Shown here: positions 31,500 through 44,417 of the stretch, piece by piece
Layout of the letters: each line of letters opens with the position of its first letter
Numbering within the stretch: the stretch's first letter is position 1
Assembly: GCA_004154925.1 (NCBI GenBank)
Contig: QJNS01000014.1
Span: 1 to 64,000 of the forward strand
Length of the DNA: 64,000 bases
Source of the DNA: Monosporascus cannonballus
Taxonomy: Eukaryota; Ascomycota; Sordariomycetes; Xylariales
Direction of reading: 5' to 3'
Notes under the pieces: model-generated
What the model was told of the DNA's origin: nothing
The model's database searches: none
What the model saw: only the letters and a program-made list of their open reading frames with translations
Translations under genes and position numbers: made by a program

Positions 31500-33430
31500 A
31501 TTTAAACGCCCGGATTATATGTTCAAGGAAATCGCATATAACAATATAATCCCTACCTTATCCAAGAAATTCAGGCTGACGAATAATATACTGGAAAACG
31601 TACGGAAAACGGTCGCAAATATATCACGCGACTTAAAGCACTATAAAAGAACAAAAAGCCTTATAAAAATAACGCAAATTTCGTTTATAATAAAATTCTT
31701 AAATAAATTTTAAATAACGAAAGCTTAAATAACTATTCTCAGCATAAAGAAAGCGGAAAACCTTCGTTATACGATCGTAAAACATTTTCGAAAAAAAATA
31801 AGAAATTATATACCTGCCGGATTTATCGGTTACGAATAATAATATAAGTACGAATTAAAATAATAATATAATTAGCAATTAAATAATAATAATTATAAAA
31901 TATAACCGTATTATAATTGGATTTCGAAAAGTTTAAAAAGAAAAAAATTAATATTATAGTTATTATTTATAACTAATATATTTTACATTCCTTAATGAAG
32001 GAACTGGCTAAAAACGAAATAATATTTGGGCCGAAAACTTCCCAATAATTTTATAATTAACTTCGAAAACTGCAAATTAAAAACTTAAATATTATAGAAT
32101 TAATATAAATAATTAAACGTAAAGCCGGAATAAAAAGAAAATAATTCCTGGACCTAAATAAAATTTTCTATAATCGGAATAAATTTATAATCTTGTTATA
32201 AAGGGTTTTACGAAATTAATTAATTAATTAATATTATAATAATTTAAGTATATGATATATAACATATATTTATATATTAAAATTAATAATCAAAAGGTTT
32301 AATTAAGAAATTATGGCAAACGGTATTCGAAAATATACCAAATAATATCCGAATTACTAGGGCATAATAAAATTACGGTATAAACCATATGGATAATTAC
32401 AGCCCTTACCGTTATTTAAATAGCCTTTTTAAGAAATCTTGTTAAATTTTATTATAGGATTTTTAAAAAGCTTAAATTTAAATAGATTAAAATACGATAT
32501 AATCCTAATAATCGTTAACCGTTTTACAAAATTAAAATTATTTATCCTTACGGTTAAAACCTTAACAGTAACCAAATTGGCCCGATTATTTTATAACGAA
32601 ATTAAATCCAGATTTAATATGCCAGCCGGGATTATTAACGATAAAAATAAATTATTAATAAATTGATTTTAGGCGGAATATTACAAAAAATAAAAAAGTA
32701 AAACGGTAAATATTAATTATTTATTATTTGTAAACCGATTAACAAACGGAACATAGTTATTAGGTTTTAAAATATTATTTCCGTAATTACCTTAATAAAT
32801 ATTAAAATAATTAAATACAATTATTACGAAATACAGAATTCGTACATAATAATATGCGGAACGCGTTTACGGGCCGCTTTCCGTTCGAAGCCTTATATAA
32901 ATATTATTTAAAGATAATAAAATACGTTTTATAAAGGTATCAAAAATAAATATAAGGAATTAAAAAATACTTCGAAAAAATAGCGGCTATTCGTTAAATA
33001 ATATATAAATACTAAAAGAAAATAACGGCAAACCCAAAAAAACTATTATAATTAACGTTATACGTTTATAGAATTTTAATTAAAATAATAAAAAAATTTA
33101 TTAATTAAAAACTTTAAATACAAAAACAAAAAATTCATATTTATTTATTTCCAAGTTATAATTAAAAACCGAATAAGTTCCTAAGCGTACAAAGTAATTC
33201 TTCCTATTAAATATTAACGAATATATAATATATTTCCAATATCCTTATTAAAACCGTAATATAACCGGAAATTAGACGATATCCAGATAACGTTTCTGGA
33301 CCTAATAAAAAATAAGAAAAATAAGTAATAAAAATATTATCTATTACCGAAATAACCGAAAGTAATGCGAATATCTAATTAAATAAAAACGTTGGCCTGC
33401 CGAATATAATACGTAAAAGCTTTAAAAGTA
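31500..33430 (+). pseudogene. Integrase and chromodomain remnants of A2
   Basis: The frame at 31,519-31,713 (64 residues) lies between RNase H and integrase. The integrase core is open at 32,439-32,666: MLNFIIGFLKSLNLNRLKYD, IILIIVNRFTKLKLFILTVK and LARLFYNEIKSRFNMPAGII, matching D-F-I-T-G-L-P, I-L-V-I-V-D-R-F-T-K and G-x-P-x-x-I-x-S-D with the first catalytic D (of D-F-I-T-G) and the third block eroded. The chromodomain at about 33,335-33,425 reads CEYLIK, stop, KRWPAEYNT, stop, K. The stops sit exactly at the two conserved tryptophans (TGG to TAG/TAA). Confidence 0.8.
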
Positions 33431-33739
33431 TTTTTAATATAGGTTTAAAATATTATAATATTACGAAAAAAAATTAAATACGTATATAGGGGATAAAATA
33501 ATGTAAAAATCGCAAAATAATAATAATTTAATTAAAAATTAATCCTTTAATAATTATAAAAATTACAAAAAATAATTTTAAATAAAGTTAAAATATGAAA
33601 ATTAAAATATTATTTAATTATATAATTGCTATTAAACTTTTGGCAAATAATTATTTTATTATATATTAATTATAAACCTACAGGTAATATAAAAAATATT
33701 AAATTATTATTTCGAAAATAGAATTTTACGCTTAATTAT

Positions 33740-34930
33740 TAAGTTTTACGTTAAAGAGCTTTTAATAAGCGTATTAAGGAAATTAATATAAAAATATTCA
33801 AAAGTAATTAGAAAATATACGACAGCAAAAAGCGGGTACGTTTATTAAACTTACTAGGCGTAAAACCCGGAAAAAATTTAAAAATATTTTATTTCTTACG
33901 AAGAATACGACCTAGGTAATCAGAATATAATATATTATTAATCGGAAATAAAGCGCCGTCCTTAAAGCGATTAATATATTTAAATTTAATAATGGTTTTG
34001 CCAGGTAAAACTGTTTTGTAATTATAATTATTAATAAATATTAAAGCTTTATTAAAGCGTCGGAAAATAGGCGGAAAATATTCGTAAACAAGAAACGTAA
34101 TAATAAAACGGTTTTCGAAAATTACTTAACCTATAAAGATACCTTAAAATTATGTTTAATCGGAAATTAATTGCGGAATAATAAGAAAAAAACCGTAATA
34201 CTTATAAAAAAACCTAAATTTATAAACCCATAAAACAATATTAAAACCGGACTTTCGTAATTATAACGGATGATCGAACATTAATTTTCGCTATATTAAA
34301 GAAACGATATTTTTTAATAATAACCATATTAAAGACAAATTCGGCCTTACGAAAGACGTCAAGTCGACGACCGACCGCAATTATATCGGAACGTTTATAC
34401 TAAATATTCGCAATATAAACTTTTTCGAATTCGTCGATTAACTTTTAATTATCGTTACCGAATTAAAAACCTATTTGGGCGGTACTTTTAAAAATAATCG
34501 GAATTTAAACGGAAATTAAGTCACAATATTAATAATATTAGAAATAATTATTTATTACGCAAAAGGTTTTATAATAATAATTAATTACGATATAATTTAA
34601 AACATATAAAACTTAAACGTAAACCGTATAATAATCGAAATAACGTTATATTATATAAATACAATATGGCTTATTACCGCCCGTAATACGATAAATATTT
34701 ATTTCGTTATCGGCATCAAAAAGATAATATTCGAAAAAATCCTAATTTTCTTTAATATCAAAATACCACTTTTTTTAGAACTCCTTATAAGAAAGAAATA
34801 TAACAAACGGAAATAATACGTAAAATAGTCGGAAAGAGCGAAATAAAAATAAAAAAAAACGGAAAACCGAACGGAACGCGTACGCAAAAAAATAAAGATA
34901 TAGGCGCGAAAAGGAAAAAAAAAGGTAAAC
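33740..34930 (+). pseudogene. Extra reading frame of family A (A2 copy)
   Basis: Collinear with A1 and A3. On the plus strand at about 34,300-34,800 it reads HIKDKFGLTKDVKSTTDRNY, IGTFILNIRNINFFEF, then TELKTYLGGTFKNNRNLNGN with only a few stops. The sector at 33,820-34,050 is open on the plus strand (DSKKRVRLLNLLGVKPGKNL) and nearly open on the minus strand too, so its coding strand is uncertain. No family recognised. Confidence 0.4.
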
Positions 34931-35140
34931 AAAATAGGGTTAAAAACAGATTATACTAAGAAATTAGGCGGAACATAATTAATTACGCAATATAATACAT
35001 ATTAATTATTACGGCAACTACCTATAACATAATATAGCGGTAAATTATCGACAAATATACATAACTAAATTTACGAAATACCTTATATTAAATTAATAAT
35101 AATATTATTTAAAACCAATAACTTAAAAAGGGGGAATAAT

Positions 35141-35346
35141 TATAAAAATATAGCCCTTATAAAAATAAGGTTAATAACTAACCAGCCACCGATCAGCCAC
35201 CGATTTACTTATTAGTATAAATCTACCATCTGGCAGCTAATGGGAAACGCCAGATGGAAATAACCTAATATACTTACTTCTTAAAATCTGCTTTACGACT
35301 AATCGGAGATCATCTTATCCAGCTTACAGCTGTCAATTATCTTACA
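35141..35346 (+). repeat. Family A 3' LTR of A2
   Basis: 206 bp, TATAAAAATATAGCCC to TCAATTATCTTACA, preceded by AAAAAGGGGG (35,125-35,135), the likely polypurine tract. Followed by the TSD GTTAA. Confidence 0.9.
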
Positions 35347-35351
35347 GTTAA

Positions 35352-35751
35352 GGGGTACTTTTGCTCTTTTATATTAACAATATTATCGTTATATAACGTT
35401 AAAAAACAGTAATATTTCGTTAATTAAACGATTTAACAAATTAAGAAACGGTATATTTTATAGACAGTAAGGACATTTAATAGTGTTTTAATATCAAAAT
35501 AATTAAAAACCGCGTTAAATAAATCATCTAGTTATCTTAATTTAATTTTGTAAATAAGTGCTTAACTTTATTTCTAAAAAATGTTTAAATAACCTTTTGG
35601 ATATCCTAACAAGTACAGTAAAATTGTTATTTAAATCTGAATTTAATTAATAAATATTAAAAAAATAGGCTTAATCTTATACATAACGGTTAATCGAATT
35701 ATGTTATACTTGATCGAAAATGAAATATCGGTTTTGCAGCTCGGCGATAAG
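35352..35751 (+). pseudogene. Ty1/Copia D2, RT fragment (middle part)
   Basis: Continues the D2 RT after the A2 insertion and aligns with D1 at about 47,170-47,420. Its last codons, ISVLQLGD (to 35,751), join in frame to SSIDVQSDVSFANS on the far side of the D1 insertion (from 48,470). That rejoined text is a Copia RNase H start. Confidence 0.75.
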
Positions 35752-35916
35752 TGTCAGCTAGCTGGAGAGTGCGGAGCGTTCCCCATATACGGAAAGATCC
35801 TATACTAATCGGCTCATATATGTTCCATAGCCAAATTACTTAAAGTTATACGCGTACGATAATACGTATAACTTAACGGAATATATTAACATAATTAATA
35901 TTCCTTGTATTTAATA
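35752..35916 (+). repeat. Family D 5' LTR of D1
   Basis: 165 bp; the start TGTCAGCTAGCTGGAGAGTG is intact and the end is TATTTAATA (from TATCTGACA). Confidence 0.88.
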
Positions 35917-37169
35917 ATTAAAAATCTTATATACTTAATTCGTATATATTTGTCTTAATTAATTTTTGCTAAAACGATATAAGTTATATATCAGTCTTAA
36001 TTATTTATATACTTTAATAATAATAGTAGCGACCGTATAATCGATATCCTTAATTATTTACAAAAAGTCCAAGGCTTAGGATCATTTTAAGGACGAATTC
36101 CAGTTCAAAATATATGCGTTTGATGTTTGTGATTTTATCCATTCCGATTTATTATTTTCCCAACTTATTAAATTAATAAAACGCGACCTAGTCTTTTATC
36201 CCAAGAAACAAATTCGCTATATGGCGTAATACAATATCTTATTATCGTCCTTATTATCGGGAGAAAGTCCCGAAAAAATTAATTCTATAGAATATTTAAT
36301 AAGTACCTTTAAGATAAAGACCGAAAATAAACGAACTTATACCTAAGATTTTGCGGTATATATTTTTATAGATCGAAAATACGATATTTCCCGTAAAAGC
36401 GTTAAGGACCTAACGAAATAGGTCTTAAAGTAAATATTTTTAGCAATTAAGGAAACGAATCTTCTCGCCGAAAAAGAGTTATAGGAATAATACGTTAAAT
36501 TGGCCGCATTAAATAAGGTATACGATAGCATGTTTTTGATTAATACTTAACGAAAATATCGCGAAACGTTAAAATAAGTTTAGAAATTTGGTAAAATAAT
36601 AAACGAATAAATCGTACTATAATAAAAACCTATGGTCTTAAAATAATATTAAGATATTTCAAAAACAAAAATAACGATTATATGGGTTAATAACTTATAC
36701 ATAATATTAACCTTTAGAATTAGAATATGGATTATTACTTTTTAAATAATAAAAAAGGCCAAAGTCGATAACGATATAATTATTTTCCAAAAAGCGGCAG
36801 TTAATTTTTTGGATTATTAAGCTATTGGTTATTTTATATATATATTATAAAATATTACGGTAGCGTTTTTAACGTTTTTAAGAGCCCTTACGAATATCCT
36901 TAGTCAGGATAATCCTAATTAGGAAAATGTCAAGCTTATTAATTTTTAATTGCGAAAAAAGAACCCCGAAACGTAAGGCTAAATAAAACAATTATGGATA
37001 TTTTTATATAAACCGAAACGTTAATAAAAGAAAGGAACAAAAACCAGATTTGCAAAATATCTATTATAAGGCTTACTTAAATATTTACCATATGTTATCC
37101 TAATATTATTATGTATTCCCTAATAAAGCCTTAACGGATTTCCGTTTTTATAATATGGTAAAGGTATAC
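35917..37169 (+). pseudogene. Gag-like region of D1
   Basis: One plus-strand frame can be followed with scattered stops: LVFYPKKQIRYMA, YNILLSSLLSGESPEKINSI, YLISTFKIKTENKRTYT, then IKETNLLAEKEL and VKLAALNKVYDSMFLINT. The position directly after the 5' LTR and the charged, helical composition fit a Copia Gag. I see no zinc knuckle here; B2 interrupts the frame at 37,170. A minus-strand frame at 36,343-36,531 is its shadow. Confidence 0.55.
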
Positions 37170-37592
37170 TGTAACGAACCTGTCATACATCCACCTGGAG
37201 GTATGAGCAGTATCCGAAAAGGGTCTTGATTTGCAGGTAACAATAAGGCGAGGAATAATTCAGTGGTTTGTTCGTTAAAAAGATTTAAAGATTTTTCCCT
37301 TAATTAGAGAACGGTACAGTTATTTCTTGATTAAAAGCTTAAATTAATAATTAAAAAACGAAAAATTAAGTAAATGGTTATTTATATAGAAAACCTAAAG
37401 TTTTATATCTCCTCTTATTTTACTGGTATAATATTAATTTTTTGGATTTATTAGATTACCCAGATTATAACGATTTATGTGATTTAATAAATTAATTAAA
37501 TTATTCTAAGTTACGTAATTTAAAATGTGGAGCTTTTCCCTTTTCTGCAGCCCTAGGGCCTCCAGAACGGATTTATTCGGAGATCCGTAATA
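37170..37592 (-). repeat. Family B LTR (3' LTR of B2)
   Basis: 423 bp, plus-strand text TGTAACGAACCTGTCATAC to GGAGATCCGTAATA. Confidence 0.92.
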
Positions 37593-38239
37593 TTATTTTT
37601 CTCCTTTTAGGATCTTTATCCCAAAGATAAAAAAGTAAGTATTCCTTTTTTCCAATTAAAAATTGTTTTTTTTACCGCTAATTTATTATGGCGTGTCGAA
37701 CAGAAAAACCGGCGCGCCTTTCCCGTGCGAATTAATGTCAGATTCGCGATAATCAGTTTGCTTATATTTTTAAATTTGGATTTAAGGTATTACTTTATTT
37801 TAACTGCTTTTTATTTAGGGGATTTAAGTGTTTTATAATAAAGAACGTTTTAAGTTATTATTACTATATCCGTCGTTAACGTTATTATAACGGACTAACG
37901 ATTACCATGTTTTCGTTAGAAAATATTAATTCCGAACGTAACCGCTTTTAAAAGGAATGTTGTATTATTAAAGATGAGTTCGTAAAATTATAACGAAAAT
38001 TTCAAAAGGAAATATCGAAAAAAATAAATAAGTTATAACGTTTACGTTATTAAGGAAATATTTTAAAAGAAAAAAAGTTATAATTACTTTTCGAGAATTA
38101 CGAGCTGAATTAATTAAAGGAATAAGAAAGGATGGAAAAAGAGTGACGTCGTATAAAAACGGAATAAACGTAACTTGTTTTAAAAATAAATACCATAACA
38201 AAGATATTTATTTTTTTTCGACTAAAACGCCGAAGGTTT

Positions 38240-41150
38240 AGATTTAAGCGGGGGACTATTATCGTTTGTAATTTTGGCCGTATTAGAAACGGTTGGTCAG
38301 GATTCTGGCGGTAAAACGTCTTAATTAGGTTTATCGTATTCGTTAAGTGGTTAAGTGGTTTTTACGTATTTTCTTTATATAAATATCCTTTTTATTTAAC
38401 TAAGTACTGGATTTTATTTTTAATTATTCTGGAATCCAGTATTCGTTTAATTTCGTATTCGTTTAAGTTTTTTTCGAGTTTTAGGTCTATTTCCAACGGG
38501 ACGTTTTTGGGTACTAGTTCAAGCAAAGAAATATGGAAAACAGGGTATATTTTTATGTTTTTGGGTAGCGATAATCGGTAGTTAGTTCTGGAAATAACTT
38601 CCTTAACCTTGAACGGGCCAAGCTTTTTAAAATCGAGCTTATCGCTAGGTTTTTTTGTTTTAGTCTGTAAGATATTCGAGGTTGCGTTTTGTTTTTGGCA
38701 TAATAAATAAACCTTATCTTTTTTCGCTAAAATTAATCTTTTAATTTTTTTCTTATTATAATACTGGGTTATTTGTTATTAGAAAAATCGTAATTCGTTT
38801 TGGAAACGGGCTTAAATTATCTTGATTTTTGTCGTTAGTATTTTTGTTTTTGGGGTAATCGTAATAATTTTTAATGCCTTATTAAGCGGTTGTTTGGGTC
38901 GTTTTACCTTTATATCGTATCCGTATATAGCCGTATAAGGAGATACGCCTATATCCCTATTAACAAAGGTATTATAAGCGATTTATGCTAATAATAAAAG
39001 CTTTATCCAATTATCTTATTGGTAATTAATATAGTTCCGAAAGCATTATTCTAAAGTCTGGTTTAATTTTTCGGTTTGGTTATCCGTTTAAGGATAATAT
39101 GTTATTAAGAATTTAAGCTTGGCATTTATTTGTTTAAAAAAGCTAGTGCCGAATTTCGAAGTAAATAGCGTATCTTTGTCGGAAATAATTTTTTTTGGTA
39201 TTCCGTATTTATCGAGGTAATATTTAATAAAAGTATAAGCTAATTATTTTGCTATTGTATTTTCTTTGAAAGGTAAAAAGTACCTATATTTGGTAAATCT
39301 ATTAACAATTACTTATATTCCGTCGGATTCGATTCCGGTAATTGGGTTTTTGGATAGTGGTAAATTAATAATAAAGTTCTAAGCTATGGTATTCCATGCT
39401 TTATTAAAAATGTTAATAGGTTATAATAGCCCGTAAGGCTTATGGCATATTGCTTTGGCCTTATTGCAAACGTTATAGTTCTTAATTACTTTTTTGACCA
39501 TACGGCATAGCTTTGGAAAATCATATCGTTCTTATAGCCGTTTAATAATTTTGAAGATTTTTTGATATCCATATAATGGGTTTTTATGAAATTTCATTAT
39601 AAACTGTTCTTATTGTTCCTTGGGAACATAAATTTTGCCATGGTATAATAACTAATTTTTTGGTTATCCTTTTAATTATTAAATTTGCTTTTGTTCTTCC
39701 GTATTATAAGAATTTCGGAACCGTATTAAAAATTCGGGCGTTAGTATTTTCATTATTTTATATAATTATACGGTACCGTTTTTGTTGTATTATAATATTT
39801 GCATACTTTTTTTGGGAACTTTGGAATCGTAATTTCCTTTACGACTAAGAATATCCGTTTAAATGTTTTTTTTCTTTTAATATAATGTATCCTAAAGTTA
39901 AATCTGGACAGAAAAATTATTTATCTTTTATGTCGTTTGTTCAGTTTTTAAATTTTTATAAATCGAATAAGATTTTTATAATTAGAATAAATATCGAAAG
40001 GTTTTTTCGTTCCGTTAAAAAAAGTTTTTATTCCTTAAAAGCGTTAATAATTACTAACAGCTTTTGTCGTAAATCTGATATCTAAGTTTTGCGTTTCGAA
40101 ATATTTTTAAATAATAAGCCATAGGATATTATTTGCCGTTATTTTTTGTTACTTTAGAACTATACCTAAGGCATATTTTAAAGCATTTATTTTTAGTTAT
40201 TTTTTTTATTTGGGTTTGGTATTTTTATTATTGGTTTACCAATAATTATTTTTTTCAATTTCCGGAATACTTTTTTTATTTCCTTTAAAAATTCGATTTT
40301 TTTTCCGACGTATTCCTTAGTAATAAGTTTCGTTAATAACCTAATAATATCTCCGTATTTCTTAATTAAGCTGCGTATATAACCCGTAAATCCTAAAATT
40401 TGTCGGATGTTTATAATAATCGCCTTATTGGGGATAGGTTAATTTTTAATTGTTTCCAATTTAGAACGTTAAATCTAAATTTGTTTAAAAGTAAGAATAA
40501 ATCCTAGAAAATCTAGTTTTTGCGTATGCCATACGTTTTTGGCTGGGTTGATTTAAATATTGGCTTCGTCCAAAGTTCTAAGTACCTGAGCGATATGCTT
40601 TTCGTGCTTCTCTAAAGTTTCGGAATAAATGAAGATATCGTCGAGGTAGACAAATACGAATTTATCCAAAAACTGTCATAAAGTAATCATAACCAAACTT
40701 TGGAAACTGGCGGGGGCGTTAATAAGTCCTATGGGTATTATTCGGTATTCGTAAAGTCCATATACTGTTTTGAATACCGTTTTTTATTTTTCTTCTTTAG
40801 CTATTCGGATACGGTAATAGCTATTACGAAAGTTAAGTGCCGTAAATTATTTGGCTTTGCTGGCGTTTTTTTTCAAGGTGTTCATAAGTATTAGAAGGTA
40901 TTTATTTTTAATTATAATATCGTTTAATTATTTGTAATCGATTATTTTTCGGTAAATAAGGTTTTCGTTTTCGTCGATTCTCTATTTGTTATTTTTATTT
41001 TTTGGTACCATAAAAACGGGATATCCTGTAAAAAAGTTAAAAAGTTAAATATATCCCTTTTTTAAATTTAGTTATATGCTTTTCCATAAAACCTTCGATT
41101 TTTTTGGATTTATGTAGTAAATTTTATAAAATTTAGGATAATGTCCTTTT
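38240..41150 (-). pseudogene. Broken pol of B2: RT to chromodomain
   Basis: On the minus strand the RT block at 40,628-40,660 reads DKFVFVYLDDIFIYSETLEK, the only intact catalytic YLDDI among the family A and B copies, preceded by IPIGLINAPASFQSLV and followed by AKNVWHTQKLDFLGF. The chromodomain at about 38,300-38,480 reads RILDSRIIKNKIQYLVK, stop for W, KGYLYKENT, stop for W, then LNHLTN. Integrase lies between. Stops at W and Q codons show inactivity. Plus-strand frames (39,660-40,085; 40,700-40,894) are shadows. Confidence 0.8.
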
Positions 41151-42479
41151 TTGATAAGTATTTTGTGGTCCTATTATTTATATGGCAGTAACTCGTAATT
41201 TTCTTTATCTTTAAATAGTTGCTTAAATTTTTAGTACTCTAGAAATATTGTAGAAAATCGATTAAGAATCCGTATTTCCTTAATAATACAGCAAATTTCT
41301 CGATTATTTTTTTGGTATTTCGTTTTCCCAAGAAAATATTCGTTTTCTTTAATTAATCCGTAAGTTGCTGGAATAAAGCTAAAGTATTCCCAAGATAATA
41401 TTATATTCGGAAATGTCGGCAATATTTAACGAAATATGTTTTTGGTATTTTTAAACTTATATTAAAAGTTTTTCGGTTTCCCAAAAAATTCGTCCGCCTT
41501 CGTATGTAAATAGGTTTTTATTTACCGTACGTAATTTATAGGATTTTAATTTGTATTTTTAAGGAACCTAATATTTTTTTTATTGCTACGGAGGAAATAA
41601 AATTGCCTTTTATGCCGGAATTAATTATTACTTTAAACGTTTTTTTTGTGTTGAAAAGAAATTTCGATTTAATTACGTATTTCTTTTGTCGTTTTATATA
41701 AGGTTTTGTAAATTGGGGCTTTTTGGTACCTTAATTTCGAGGGTCTTTGTAATTTTTTAACTTTTAATGCTGTTTTGCTTAAGCGAATTTTTATTTGCGA
41801 ATTTTTCTGATAGCATATTTGATATATTGATCGTTTTTGTACCGAAACCATATTTTTTTGCCGTATTTACATTAAGGTTTTAAAATCGGATTTTTTTCCT
41901 GGCTTACTTTTAGGTTTTGTATTTTCTGAATTATGGGATTAAAAAGGTAATTTTCCGAAAAAGGTATTCCCATATTTAAGAACTTATGTTGGATGTAAAG
42001 TATCGGAAAGTAACATAAGCATCCTTACGATATGGCCTTTTGACTCCGTTTTGACTTAGGATGTAAGTAATAAGATTTAAGGTACTTTGGTTATTAAGGA
42101 ATTTTAACGTATCGGCATTCGTCGTCTAGTTTAGTAGGTATTTTTTCGTCCTATTTAGGCCAAAAGTTATTGTCCTTTTTGGCTTTGAAATAAACGAAAT
42201 AATTATTTTAGTAATAAGCAGTAAAATATAATAGGTTGTAGGGATTTACCGTTAACTTTTTTGGGTAAATAATGCATTTTGGAAGCTTATAGAGCTCCGG
42301 GGATAATTATTTAGGGTTTTTAACGTTTGGTCGAAATTAGCCGTCCTTTATATGCATCTTATATTTCTTAAAATTAAGGTAATATTAATATCCTAGCCCT
42401 ATAGCTATTTTGGAAACCGTTTATCCCGGATGGTACTTACAGGCTTTAACCTTAAAATCCTGGCAAATTGGATAATTCT

Positions 42480-43600
42480 TATATTTTAAGATGTTGCTCT
42501 GGATCTGAGTAATTGTGGCAATAGTGAATTCTGGCTGGAAAAAAGTCGAATTAATTTTTTTTTCTGCCTTATTGTCGGTTTCTTATTTAGCCGTTCTGGC
42601 TTTTTTTTAGGGTTATGGAATTTTTCCTTTTTTAGAGTTCCTTTTCGCGGAGGAATAATATTTATTTTTGAAATGCCCCTTTTTGCCATAATTAAAATAT
42701 TCCATTTTGGATTTATCTTTTTTGGGCTTTTTCGAAGCGGAATTCGTTTTTTTAAGGCTTGCCCTTGTCTTTTTTGGCTCGGTTACTGGAATTTTTATCG
42801 TTATTTCGTTTGCCGGTTCTTTTTTTCTTAAGATACCGATTAAAGGTACGTCGGTTAACTATAATAGCTTTATTAGTATATTTTGCAAAAGATTTATTTT
42901 TTGGTTCCATATATAGTTTATTTTTAATTTAAGGTTTTAAGCCATTATAATAAGGATAAAATAACGTGCTTTCTGGCAGGTTAAAAATAACTATTAAACG
43001 GTTAAATTCGGTTGTATATTTGGATGTTAATTTGATTTGGTAAAAAAGATAAAATTACTTAATTGCATTTTGTTTTTTATCTGGATTTCCGAATAAGGTT
43101 TGCATTTTTTCCTTAAAGTGGTTATACTTACTGAAAATATAATTAGTAAAATTAAAGGATTCCTTTAAATATCTTTCGAAATAATCCGTTAAAATAAGTT
43201 TAAACCAATTACGAACTTTTCCAATAAATAATTACGAAATAGCTATTACCTTTTAGTAATTTTCCGTTAAAGATTTTTCGTAAAATTTTAGGTGAAATTT
43301 GGCTTGGACCAGGAATCCGTCTGGGTCCTTTAACCCGTCATAAGGCTTGGGAGGGGTTGGCTTATAGCCCTTGACGTCTGGCATTCCGTGGTAATTAAGA
43401 GGCGGAACAGTTCTTTTTCGTATTTAATTTGCGCCAAATAATAGCAGAGTCGAAGTTTTTTCTTGCATCTATCTTATATCCAACAAAGGTGGTCGGTAAC
43501 CAGCTCCTTTGCTTCGTCTTTTAATAAAGCCGAACTATAAGAAAACCGGTTTTTTTTTTAACAAGTCAAATATTTTCCTTTTTCAGGCTTATAACCTTTT
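42480..43600 (-). pseudogene. Broken gag of B2 with zinc knuckle
   Basis: At 42,668-42,710 the minus strand reads MEYFNYGKKGHFKNKYY, a zinc knuckle in which all three cysteines of C-x2-C-x4-H-x4-C read as Y (TGT/TGC to TAT/TAC) while the histidine is kept. Lysine- and proline-rich text follows. It matches the B1 gag position. Confidence 0.65.
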
Positions 43601-43994
43601 GGGCCAGAAAATTAAGTTTTTCCTCCGTAGTCAACTTCCTTTCTTTACCTTTTTAGGTTTCTGTTAAGTAATCCTTTTTTACTTCCGATCCCTGGACCTC
43701 GATAGTTTCCTAAGGAATTAAAAAAAGTTGTTATTAGGGTTAGGAAATAAATGGGCCTTTTTAAAATCGAATAATAAAGGGAGCTATATTATCAATTAAT
43801 TGGAAAATTTTTTTAATGGGCGGTAAGTCGTTAAATCTAATTATTAATCTTTTACTGGTTAATAATAGGGATCGGGTATATTGTTTGTTTTCTGAACGTC
43901 GTCCTATATTATTATTTGTACTGAGTTCAGGAAAGTTCATACCCTAATTAGGCGGTAAATTATTCGTTAATTATTAATTAAGGAATTATCAAAA

Positions 43995-44417
43995 TATAAC
44001 GAACTTATTATATATCTATTTGGAGGTATAAATAATATCCGAAAAAGGTTTTAATTTGCAGGTAACAATAAGGCGAAAAATAATTTAATAATTTATTCGT
44101 TAAAAAGATTTAAAGATTTTTCCCTTAATTAAAAAATGGTACAGTTACTTCTTGATTAAGAGCTTAAATTAATAGCTAAAGAACGAAAAACTAAATAAAT
44201 AGCTATTTACATAAGAAACCTAAAGTTTTATACCTCCTTTTATTTTACTGGTATGATACTAATTTCTTAAATCTATTAGATCACCCAGATCATAACGATT
44301 TATGTGATCTAATAAATCAATTAGATCACTCCAAATTACGTAACTTAGAGTATGGAGCTTTTCCCTTTTCTGCAGCCCTGGGGCCTCCAGAACGGGTCTA
44401 TTCGGGGATCCGTAACA
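43995..44417 (-). repeat. Family B LTR (5' LTR of B2)
   Basis: 423 bp, TATAACGAACTTATT to GGGGATCCGTAACA, followed by TATAC. Confidence 0.9.

Larger units (their letters stand above)
27938..35346 (+). mobile_element. Ty3/Gypsy chromovirus, family A, copy A2
   Basis: 7,409 bp with two 206-bp LTRs and a perfect TSD GTTAA (27,933-27,937 and 35,347-35,351). Same layout as A1: eroded gag, RT, RNase H, integrase, chromodomain, extra reading frame, polypurine tract, 3' LTR. Inserted in the RT of Copia copy D2. Confidence 0.92.
37170..44417 (-). mobile_element. Ty3/Gypsy chromovirus, family B, copy B2
   Basis: 7,248 bp, LTRs of 423 bp each, perfect TSD TATAC (37,165-37,169 and 44,418-44,422). Minus-strand order is gag with zinc knuckle, RT, integrase, chromodomain. 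It is less mutated than B1 (intact YLDDI). Inserted in the gag-like region of Copia D1, so it is younger than D1. Confidence 0.93.
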
